Notes under the pieces: generated by a model
The model's input: only the letters and a program-made list of their open reading frames with translations
What the model was told of the DNA's origin: nothing
Database searches by the model: none
Assembly (NCBI GenBank): GCA_040143965.1
Contig: JASJQH010007014.1
Location: 1 to 25,795 of the forward strand
Direction: 5' to 3'
DNA: 25,795 nt
DNA from: Basidiobolus ranarum
Lineage: Eukaryota; Basidiobolomycota; Basidiobolomycetes; Basidiobolales
Part shown: positions 17,859 to 25,795 of the stretch, in pieces
Position numbering within the stretch: the stretch's first letter is position 1
Layout: each line of letters starts with the position of its first letter
Position numbers and translations under genes: made by a program

Positions 17859-19758
17859 CTAGCGTCTCTGCATCTTAATATACTTTATCCCCCAAGAGAA
17901 CAGAAAAGCAATGCCAGAAGTAGCCACCGCAACGGTAAATATTAACTGAAGAGCATTAACATAGACATCAGTTACAACTTGTTGTTCTCCCAAAGGAAGG
18001 GATCTTATGAACCGGAAATCGTTCTTGGCCTGCTCAATGGATATGTTCAAGTGCAAACCCTCTAACCCTCCAGTGACTTGGTTGTTGAATAAAGCACCGA
18101 AGATGGCTATACCAAGAACTCCACCAGTGGATCTGAAGAAGGTGGATAATGCGGTAACCACACCCATATCTTTTGGTGAGACTGCAGATTGTCCAGCGAA
18201 AAGTAAGGTTTGTATGCAACATCCCGCTCCTGTTCCAACTATAAGTAAGAAGCCAATCTGTTCACCACGATTGGTTGCTGCATTCCACAAAATTAGCAGA
18301 CCTACACCGATTGTCATGATTGCCGATCCAACCCAGCACCAAATAACAACCACACCTGTTTTCGAAACAATGATCCCCGTAATTACGCTCAAGACAGATG
18401 TTGCTAGCATCATGGGCAGCATCTCCAACCCAGATGCAGTTGCTGAGTCACCGCGAACGATTTGGAAATACAGTGGGATATAATAGATTAAACCAAAGAA
18501 CGTCATTCCGAAAAAGAGGATTGTAATGAACGAGAATAAAGGAGTGCGCATTGCGAACAATCGACAAGGGACGATTGGCTCAGCAGCGAAACGATATTCT
18601 ACCACGACAAATGAGATGAGAAGGACGCCTGAAACACAAAAGAGCCCTATGATCTCGCCAGAATTCCAAGGATACTCACCACCGCCCCACTGTGTGGGAA
18701 GCAAGAGAGTAATGATACCAGCCAAGAGTAGGAATGTCCCAAGAAAATCAATGCGTTTGATTTTCTCCATAAGCGAGCATTGGGTGGTAGGAAGATGGAG
18801 GAACAAGCAGACGATAGCAATTGTGATTGCACCAATTGGCAGATTGATATAGAATGCCCATCTATATGATTTGAAGGGGATTTAAGCACCATTCTTAGCC
18901 AGAAACACAGGACCAATAAAATACTAACCTCCAACTGGCATGATCTGTCAAAGCACCGCCTAACAGAGGTCCGACAACTGAGGCAATTCCGTACTAGTTA
19001 ACAAAAGGGGATTAGAACACACGACCTCACTGAATTGCTAAAATTCGATATGTTACCGTGGCACCGATGAATCCTTGATATTTGCCACGCTCTCTGATGG
19101 GGACGATTTCAGCGATAATGATGAAAACCATTCCTTGAACTAAAGCAACGCCAGTTTGTGATCAGTAAGGAGTGATTGAGAATTTTACCAAATAATACGT
19201 ACTGCCGCCACCACCAATTCCCGCAATCGCTCGAGCAACAATTAGCATGACCATGCTTTGTGCAGCTCCACATAGAATACTTCCGATTTCGAAGACAAAG
19301 ATGGCAAATAGAAATGCGATTTTACGACCAAAAATGTCTGAAAACTATATCCAATTGTTAGCAACTTCTCATGCACATAATAATCCATCGTCTTGTTGAA
19401 TTACCTTGCCGTACAGTGGCTGACAAGCGGTGGCAGTTAACATGTAAGCTGTGCCAACCCAAGCGAGTTGATTTAAGGCACCGAAATCTGAGGCGATTTT
19501 GGGCAAAGCTGTAGCGACAATAGTTTGATCTAAGCCAGCTAATAAGATAGCCAGTGCAAGGCCCAGAAAGATTAATAGGAGTCGGGAAAGAGGTAATTCG
19601 GTGGGATGAGTGGGATCTCTAGGAGCAACATCTGCTCCTTTGAAAGAGGCTGGATCAGCCTCATGTTTTTCCAAATCTAAGTTCTCGACATACTCATTAG
19701 GAAGAGTGACTTCGTCAGAAGGTAAATCTAACCGTTTTTCTGCCAAGTCTGATATCAT
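17859..19758 (-). CDS. MFS drug:H+ antiporter, DHA2 family, 14-TM (548 aa)
   Basis: Proton-coupled exporter of the major facilitator superfamily, expected in the plasma or vacuolar membrane. Five exons: 19405-19758, 19203-19344, 19057-19139, 18929-18993 and 17859-18861. The introns of 60, 63, 63 and 67 nt start GTAATT, GTACGT, GTAACA and GTTAGT. Joined, they give 548 aa in one frame. After a polar N-tail (1-55) come TM1 with [13 protein letters not shown] (76-88), motif [11 protein letters not shown] (117-126), motif B around R156 ([12 protein letters not shown]), the antiporter motif [17 protein letters not shown] (195-210), then FYINLPIG and the remaining helices. [11 protein letters not shown] and motif C point to DHA2 (Sge1/Azr1/Atr1/Vba relatives). 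Substrates range from drugs and toxins to basic amino acids; which applies cannot be told. A TATA box is 62 bp and a CGG/CCG cluster 126-196 bp before the ATG. The start codon is the first ATG of the open frame. Confidence 0.93.
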
Positions 19759-19819
19759 CTTGACTATGATATTGTACGAGTAGCTTGAATTTTGAATAGC
19801 ACAGATGGTAGTCGAAGTG

Positions 19820-19826
19820 TTATATA
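19820..19826 (-). promoter_or_regulatory. TATA box of the exporter gene
   Basis: TATATAA on the minus strand, 62 bp before the exporter ATG and about 57 bp downstream (in gene direction) of the CGG cluster. The spacing fits an upstream activating site plus core promoter. Confidence 0.5.
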
Positions 19827-19880
19827 TGAGATGAGCCTAAATTTTCTGCAACAAATCATCTAATTCAATGAATTATGAGA

Positions 19881-19954
19881 CCGCCGAGTACTAAAGGTCG
19901 GTGCCGAATCTCGGCGATATGGCTACATGAGTCAATTTTTCGACCGAGATTCGG
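19881..19954. promoter_or_regulatory. Cluster of CGG/CCG triplets, candidate Zn2Cys6 operator
   Basis: Two 11-bp palindromes of the form CCGA-N3-TCGG: CCGAATCTCGG at 19904-19914 and CCGAGATTCGG at 19944-19954. They are reverse complements of one another, with centres 40 bp apart. Each can also be read as an everted CCG-N5-CGG pair. Further triplets lie at 19881-19886 and 19899-19901. The cluster is 126-196 bp before the exporter ATG. Zn2Cys6 dimers bind paired CGG triplets in direct, inverted or everted order, so this is a likely binding region. That the neighbouring factor binds it is inference. Confidence 0.6.
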
Positions 19955-22120
19955 TGCGACAACTTAGATATTAATAAGACATCCGGTTCTAAATTATGGT
20001 TAAAGTAATTAGCAAGATATAAATGTCTTAGTGGTGCAGGAGTTCAGGTTGAGAAACGAGTTTAAGCGACACAAACTCTTCTCAACTAATGATGTAATTG
20101 ACAACTCCTATAGTATTGCACTTGAAATATATACTGAACGTGATTGATCGCTGGCCTATAGCACCTAGCTTACTAATTACTCTATATATGCTTTCTTTAA
20201 AGTTTATGGCTTTTGAAATGTATTTGTACATGCCAGCCAACCAATAGGTTAGCATTGGCCTTGGCCAAGCTCTCCTTAATTGCCGTCACATTCACAAGAA
20301 ATCTGGCTAGCAGTGCAAGTGACGCTCTTAAAGTCCTCTCTACACAGTGGACGTGTGGTGACACTGGTAGTTATTTGATAGTACATCTCACAAGTGCTAT
20401 AGCTGTAATGTACAGCCATCCACGAAGTTACTGATGCAAGCTGAAAAAGACACACCTCTATTGATCTAACGCACTCTTTTTTAGTCGGCCTACCTGGTCA
20501 AGCGCCACTGGCCTAGTTTTACACCATACAAGATCACGATTCCATATGAGTTCATGACACCAAATACCATTTGGATCGATTCATGCAGAGTTAATATTTT
20601 CACTATCGACAGGGAAAGGAATGAAATTCTTTTGTGGCATCCGCAATTCTTCATCTAAAAGAGAACTATTCCTGTTTTTATTTTAAAGGAAATCAAATTG
20701 CTCATCACTATATCGAGTATATTCAGATTCGAATCAGCAAATATGAATCATGTCTCCCCAATTCTGGCGACCAACGGAATAGGAATTTTGTGCCTGAGGA
20801 CCTATCTGTTTCAAGAAATAAAATCCATGTGCATATTGGATTGGAAAAGCCCTTGTCGCCAAATAGCGTAGAGTACAAAGGCACCTCCTATTCAATGGCA
20901 AGCATGGGCTACACGAGAGTTAATGATTTTAGCTTTTTAGGTGTTGGTAATTCTAGCCTCATTTGAGAAGCCACTACTTCGTTGCTAGATTGGCTCAAAA
21001 TCACTTCAGTCCACACTAGCTCTTTAAATCCTACTCCCTAACGGTTGAGCTTAAAATAATGTTGTTGTTATTCTAAAATACCAACGTGTACTCAAACTTC
21101 AAGTACAGATTTATATATTGTGGTGTATTGCCTATATCAGGAGTTGTGCTATCAAGCAAAATGCCGTAACTTTAGCCAATTAAAGTTCTCCCAATATTGT
21201 GTGACCCAAACACTCTAACGCTGAGAATCTGATGGCTACTTGATACACAGGCAGAGAACCATATTGCTCATACTTGATAATAGTACCTAAACCTCGATAT
21301 CTTTGTACACCTTGTACACATTTATGGGGCAATGCCTGATTAACCGACCTGGATTACTTTCAGGTTGGCCTCATTTACTATAAATTCATTACAGCAACTT
21401 TACTGCTTAAGTAAATGTCACTTTAACTGGTGTAACTGACTCCCTCGGTTCTTTCAGCGCTTACCTTCAAATTAGATCTATGGCATCAACATATTTTGCG
21501 TTTAGAAGATATAGGCACATCTTTTCTTATTATGACAAGTGCGGGCACTATTTCTCGTATGGATTTGGTAACTGCGGGTGTTTATTTCTTCTTTCTAGTG
21601 ATCTTCATAGTTAGCATTGATGGGAAGGAATGTGAATCAGAGCACAACTCACTTAACAGTGCAAGTGTAAAGAGTTGGATTGGTTTATAGTTATCTTACA
21701 GAATTCGTAGAAATATGTTCCTGTCACGAAAAGAATATTTGAAATGAAGGAAATTATGGTTTTGTAAAATCAATTTGTAAATAATAAATGCATAGATCCC
21801 ATACCAAACTGCGTATATGGTATTTCTGATCATGTATTGGCAATAGAGTTTCTTATGAAATCATATTACAACACAACTGCCTAGAGTCCATGAAAACGGA
21901 CAAGTATGTGAGTGTTGCGGTTAAGGTAAACTTGTATTTGTTAACACCCTTCACTCAAAGAACCATTGGTAGTTACTCTATGATTCCTAAATATTTTATT
22001 ATACAATGATACAAGCAATAAGGATGAAGTTATTTATTTATGATGGGTTAATGACTATGACAAGGAATATTCCCCAGACTGAATTCACTACAAAATTATG
22101 CATGATATAAACTTGAAGTT
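19955..22120. other. Long gene-poor region
   Basis: About 2.2 kb without a firm gene. A coding-like minus-strand stretch at 20276-20580 is listed separately. Opposite frames in 20634-20966 are open but start at GTG and carry no domain. A plus-strand peptide from ATG 21532 to 21690 has a hydrophobic segment and nothing else. TTTATT at 22034-22039 (AATAAA on the minus strand) is 82 nt past the stop of the cysteine-rich protein gene. Confidence 0.45.
20276..20580 (-). pseudogene. Coding-like minus-strand stretch, possible decayed gene
   Basis: Two open segments, 20494-20580 (29 codons) and 20276-20440 (54 codons plus stop), join in frame across a putative 53-nt intron. The intron has donor GTAGGC and a strong pyrimidine-rich TTTTTCAG acceptor. 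The joined frame reads like a cysteine- and aromatic-rich protein: GIWCHELIWNRDLVWCKTRP, then WMAVHYSYSTCEMYYQITT, then CREDFKSVTCTASQISCEC. Upstream, the same frame continues as coding-like sequence (about 20584-20672, including RMPQKNFIPFPVDSENINS) but is interrupted by a TGA at 20581-20583. No start codon was found in frame after that stop. I do not recognise a family. It may be a host gene broken by one stop, a gene whose 5' splicing I failed to see, or chance. Confidence 0.3.
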
Positions 22121-22660
22121 TTAACAATTGTAACAGTATTGAGCGTATTGGAACACACTGCAACATTTACCACCACAGTTGTTTTGCACAGCCCATTGTC
22201 CATTCTGGCAAACTAAGAAATTGCTCCCTGAACATCCATACCTACCATTAACAAGACATTTAGCTCCTGGAGCCACGGTAGGGTCGGGCTTGTTAGATGT
22301 AGTTGTTGTGGAGGAGGTAGGCTTAGTGGTTGACTTGGATGTGGTCTTGGTAGTGGTTGGTTTGGAGGTAGTCTTGGTAGTGGTTGACTTAGAGGTTGGT
22401 TTAGAGGTAGATTTGGAGGTAGTAGTTGGCTGGCTGTCACAATTGGGGCAGAATGCTGCGTAAGCTGGAACGCTACAGCAGCTTCCGGAACAGATATTCT
22501 GTAGGAGCCACTTACTGGTAGATGTCTGGCAGGCGTAAAAATTTTGACCTTCACAGTAGTAGGAAGCACCGCTGTTTGAATTACAAGGAGCGGATGGAAC
22601 AGCAGATACAAAAGCCAAGGTAGCTACGATGGTGCCAATGAGAATGCTAGAGAAATACAT
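22121..22660 (-). CDS. Secreted protein with two eight-cysteine domains (179 aa)
   Basis: Exported extracellular or wall-associated protein, probably carbohydrate-binding. A signal peptide covers about 1-20 (SSILIGTIVATLAFVSA core). Domain 1 (26-74) has C26, C36, C44, C57, C61, C62, C71, C74. Domain 2 (135-179) has C135, C143, C151, C162, C166, C167, C176, C179. Both end C-x3-CC-x8-C-x2-C. Between them, about 77-131 is a low-complexity Thr/Ser/Lys/Pro linker built from repeated TTTKTTSK and SKPTSK units, likely O-glycosylated. The C-GxxGCxGxxFxxCxNGQW part of domain 2 recalls CBM19-like chitin-binding modules, but the CC...CxxC end is not part of that consensus, so the class is uncertain. The start is fixed by an in-frame TAA 9 nt upstream. 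A TATAAAT lies 81 bp before the ATG, and AATAAA 82 nt past the stop. Linker repeats make length variation likely. Confidence 0.85.
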   Translation of the reverse strand: MYFSSILIGTIVATLAFVSAVPSAPCNSNSGASYYCEGQNFYACQTSTSKWLLQNICSGSCCSVPAYAAFCPNCDSQPTTTSKSTSKPTSKSTTTKTTSKPTTTKTTSKSTTKPTSSTTTTSNKPDPTVAPGAKCLVNGRYGCSGSNFLVCQNGQWAVQNNCGGKCCSVFQYAQYCYNC

Positions 22661-22740
22661 TTCAGTTTAATAGGAAGCGAAAGAATTATCAGTACAAGAT
22701 TCGATATTGAATTGTCTGTTATTGATCTGATAGTCCTGAC

Positions 22741-22747
22741 ATTTATA
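22741..22747 (-). promoter_or_regulatory. TATA box of the cysteine-rich protein gene
   Basis: TATAAAT on the minus strand, 81 bp before the start codon at 22660. An overlapping minus-strand open frame (22624-23052) covers this promoter and is therefore not called a gene. Confidence 0.4.
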
Positions 22748-23121
22748 TGGACAACAGAAAAGCGAATATCCTGCTGGTAGATGATTTTTTGCACCTCTAC
22801 TGAATTAAGCCAACTCTCAATTTCTGAATTTAGTGCAACAAGGATAGCGCCGCAAAGCCTTTGTGATACAGAGTTGATGAATATTTTTAGTATCAAAGAC
22901 GTAAGATTCATCAGTAAAAATAGAAGATACATCTTCAGCCTAGAACACTTAACGAAGTCAAATGAAGCTTTGACATCTACCTGACCCAGAGTAGAAAATT
23001 TTCTGAGGAAGGGGGAGTCAAACCTGGCGTCTCGTGAGAATAAGATCTGCATAAATCATTAGCTGTGTGTAATATAGGTGGCGTCGATTGAGTAGTGTTA
23101 TTTTGCCAACAGCGGAGATTG

Positions 23122-23156
23122 GAGCCGGGCCAAAGAGGCCCGCACTGTATGGGCTC
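23122..23156. repeat. GC-rich hairpin
   Basis: The inner stem CGGGCC (23126-23131) pairs with GGCCCG (23137-23142) around the loop AAAGA. An outer stem GAGC (23122-23125) pairs with GCTC (23153-23156) across a 10-nt one-sided bulge. Ten pairs, nine of them G-C, in AT-rich DNA is notable. It could be a structured RNA or a DNA-binding palindrome; no known RNA family was recognised. Confidence 0.5.
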
Positions 23157-24007
23157 AAATCTAACTGTCTAACACAATCATGCTGCTAATAATGGTCAAC
23201 ATCGCGATCTGCGGTTCACGATGCATCATATCCAATTTCGAAGATCAAAGGATTTTTTGGGGGATATTTAATTTACAACTAGCCCAAAGGCTTATATTCT
23301 GAACTGTTGGCAATCATTAAAGTAACACTATTCATACTGATCAATATGTCCCAATATCTGCGAGGTCAATATGAAAGAGTATGGTAAATATATTTTTCTT
23401 TGAGAACCAATAATTCCTACTTGTTATCGTCCTATATAACAGAATCTGTCAGTCCAGACTCAATCGCAAGGGACTTGTACCCCTCTCATATATTAGCAGA
23501 TATGATGCAAGTCGCTGACCACAATATATTGATCTCTCAATATATCTTCAAGAAGTAAATATGTAAATGAAGAAAGGGCATCAACTCACTAGTCAGATAT
23601 TGTGCTGGAATAAATCAATCCTTAGAAATATTTGGCCTAGACAAGAATATAGAATGCTTGCCTCATTGATGGATATGTGAACAAAAATGTATTAGATAAT
23701 ATTGAAAGACTAAATAATTGAAGTATTGTAATTCACAATCATGATGAAGTTAATTTACCAAAGCCATGGTGATATTTCTGATGAGAACGGGAATTCTTGT
23801 TGACATAAGAATACAAAGTTACTACATACTGATATGTCCCATTATTAATCATATATCTCTTGAATATTTTAAAAATTGGACCTAAAATATGTATCGCGGA
23901 TATATTGGAAAATCAGTGCAAGACAGTAAAATTTGACTGGTGAAAACCAACAGTTCTTCTAGCTCTCTACAGCTTCCAACAAACTCCAAAAAATACTTCA
24001 GCGGCAT

Positions 24008-25750
24008 ATGACTCCCAAGCTTGCACTCTCTGTAATGTTTACTTCTCAAATTTCTAGAACTTTTTCTTCCTCTGAAATATTCAAGGATTGTGAAGTTTGG
24101 GAAATTAAAATGAAAATGCTGCTGACTGATAAGATCCTTTGGGATACTGTTGAAGTAGAAGAAAAAAATTCAAAGCTATCTGAAGCCAAAGATTTGCACC
24201 AGGATCAAAAATTACAAAGTTGTTTTAATTCAACTTCTCTTAATGTTAAAAACTAATTGCTAATTCAATGTTCAACAGCCATAACTGTTGAAATTAGCAT
24301 AGCCTAAGCATGTATATAAGCATATATGGTACAGTATCTAGTATTCTATATTTCACCAATATATCACCCACCATGCTCAATCCTAATTTACTATGAAAAC
24401 ATTTGCCAACTTAGTAGTTCTATCAAATAAAAAATATACAAATGTGTGCTAGATGCCCTGTTGAAGGGTTTGACATAATGGGGGTAGACTTTGTAAATTA
24501 GAGGCAACTTTTGATAGAGTCTTTACTTTTTTCTTAAGAGAATATGGTGACCTATATAGCAAAGATATAAGTCAGTTGTTTGAGATATACAAAAGTTTGT
24601 GTAATAAAATATATTAGATAAGTGGGGGTAATAGAACATATTTGTTATATAGATATAAAGATATTCATAATTAGAATAAAGGGGCTGAAGATATGTTGCT
24701 CTCTGCTTCTGATATATATATCATAACTCAAGTTGAATACAATGTTGAACAAAGATAAATTATGTAATATGCCCCAAACCATGAATACATGTTCCCAAAA
24801 CCTTCTTGGCTCAATTTACAAGTTTGTTTGCTGCCATCTGGACAAAGTCATAAATATCAACTTTCTACTCAATAAATCAATAACTATACACTACAAGTTC
24901 TTCCAGTTTTCCCAACTACTGCCAACAAACTCCCAAAAAACTTCAACAAAAGCTGCCAATAAGGTGTGAAATTAGCAACTGCTACCTAGCCAACTATTGA
25001 ATACCCCTCCATAGAAAATTTGGATAGAATAATACAGCAAGGGAATCTCAGGCAGAATACTGTATTGATTTGTTTGCAATTGTAAGCAAAAACTACAAAG
25101 TTGCTTTACAGGCCATGACAAGCAATAATGCCTCAATATTGCAAATAATGCAGCATTCTGAAGCAACTAGTCAACAGTCAGAGACTCACTCAACAATGAT
25201 ACATTATCTTCAGAATGCTCTACTTGAGCTACAGCAACATGCTGCTCCCTGCATCCATTCTCATAATTGATTTCAATCAATCCCATAGCATATATATGAA
25301 TATCACCATGACAATCTAGCAGAGCAGAACATGTGATGGATCATTAAGCCTACATAACAACCCCATATTGCTTGGCCATATGAAAGTAGAATTCTCATAG
25401 GAAACTAGCAAACCCAAAGACTCTTATTATCTGACTGTTGTCACTAGCTCTGATGATGAGTGGTTTAACATATTGGAATCTATGTGGAATCTTGCCCAAA
25501 ATCACCTCAATTTGAGCCAATTGTGGAAAAACCAAAAACTAGGTGTTACTCTGAAGGATCTTGACTTATTTCATGTGGCTCATCCTGGGTTTTTGCAAGC
25601 AAATGATAATTGGGCTAGTATAGGCCTATTCATGTGACATGTCAAAAATGTACACAATTATCAACTTGAAAAGAAAGAAAAGCAGCAAAAGAAGTACTCA
25701 AGAAGCAGGAAGTTAGTTAACCCAAGGGGAAAGCAAAGGAGCCAGTGAGT
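24008..25750 (+). mobile_element. Broken element with a Ty1/copia-like gag segment
   Basis: Fossil. The stretch 24008-24256 encodes a segment resembling the N-terminal gag region of Ty1/copia-type LTR retrotransposons (W-x2-KMKMLLTDKILWDTVE pattern, as in DUF4219/UBN2-type gag). Further coding-like stretches on the same strand occur at about 24498-24615, 25070-25270 and 25400-25745; the last is Lys-rich. They may belong to the same element or to another. The region is interrupted in several places, and no long terminal repeats, integrase or reverse transcriptase were recognised. The element may continue past the window end. Two similar strings (near 23970 and 24925, CCAACAAACTCC followed by an A-run) may be a short internal repeat. 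Outer limits are approximate. Confidence 0.45.
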
Positions 25751-25795
25751 TTAGGCTCTACTGTCCCACTTACCACATTCTTCACATCATTGCAC

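Larger units (their letters stand above)
22661..24007. other. Intergenic, no supported gene
   Basis: About 1.35 kb. The proximal part is the promoter of the cysteine-rich protein gene. A GC-rich hairpin at 23122-23156 stands out from the AT-rich background. From about 23200 to 24000 the sequence is very AT-rich, and no gene or known repeat was recognised. Confidence 0.45.

Noticed and set aside
20634-20966. Plus-strand open frame of 110 codons
   Set aside because: It opens at GTG with no ATG until late and no domain. Frames of this length are expected about once or twice by chance in a window of this size.
22179-22463. Plus-strand valine-rich open frame
   Set aside because: It is the antisense shadow of the Thr/Ser/Lys linker repeats in the cysteine-rich protein gene.
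22781-22984. Plus-strand open frame opposite the previous one
   Set aside because: It shows no recognisable motif and lies antisense to another equally unsupported frame.
22624-23052. Minus-strand open frame of 142 codons starting at ATG
   Set aside because: It runs through the TATA box, 5' UTR and start of the well-supported cysteine-rich protein gene in another frame, and shows no domain.
23111-23160. tRNA-like layout around the GC hairpin (A-box-like and B-box-like strings)
   Set aside because: On the plus strand the anticodon loop would lack U33, and no acceptor stem pairs. On the minus strand the base after the anticodon is unusual and the other arms fail.
1-25795. CRISPR arrays, rRNA genes and intact tRNA genes
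   Set aside because: No regularly spaced repeats, no rRNA-like conserved blocks and no complete cloverleaf were seen on either strand.

Overview
The window looks like AT-rich nuclear DNA of a fungus. The evidence is a Zn2Cys6 binuclear-cluster regulator with a fungal-specific middle domain, a 14-TM DHA2-type MFS exporter, and a P-type cation ATPase whose M5-M6 region resembles the fungal Na+/K+-ATPase-like (ACU) group. Short introns (53-77 nt in the models here) carry GTAAGT-like donors, and one has a TACTAAT branch site. Two TTAGGG-type telomere-like strings are also present. An early-diverging, zoopagomycete-like lineage is possible from the base composition and gene content, but this is a guess; nothing here fixes the species.

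Layout, left to right. 1-4519: mostly non-coding, with a doubtful small ORF (464-751), a small secreted orphan protein (1276-1728, minus), a tyrosinase relic (3536-3769, minus) and the promoter of an SDR gene. 4520-5511 (plus): a two-exon short-chain dehydrogenase of the sugar/polyol type. 5512-7850: gene-poor. 7851-11290 (minus): a four-exon P-type ATPase that splices cleanly to 1082 aa. 11291-13509: gene-poor. 13510-13827 (minus): a small orphan. 15131-17401 (minus): an intronless 756-aa Zn2Cys6 regulator. 17859-19758 (minus): a five-exon DHA2 transporter of 548 aa. 19881-19954: a cluster of CGG/CCG triplets in the transporter promoter. 20276-20580: a coding-like but unproven minus-strand stretch. 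22121-22660 (minus): a secreted protein with two eight-cysteine domains joined by a Thr/Ser/Lys linker. 22661-25795: gene-poor DNA ending in a broken element with a Ty1/copia-like gag segment.

How the genes may work together. The clearest unit is the regulator and the transporter. They are neighbours on the same strand, and the transporter promoter holds two CCGA-N3-TCGG palindromes 40 bp apart, upstream of a TATA box. That is the kind of site Zn2Cys6 proteins bind, so a local efflux regulon is a reasonable, untested inference. The ATPase reads as a whole gene but departs from consensus at two key motifs (TGER for TGES, TGE for TGD), which is the most unusual protein-level signal. The secreted two-domain cysteine-rich protein and the small orphan proteins look like lineage-restricted accessory genes.

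Limits: all gene models come from reading frames and splice signals by eye. Family names rest on recognised motifs, not on a search.
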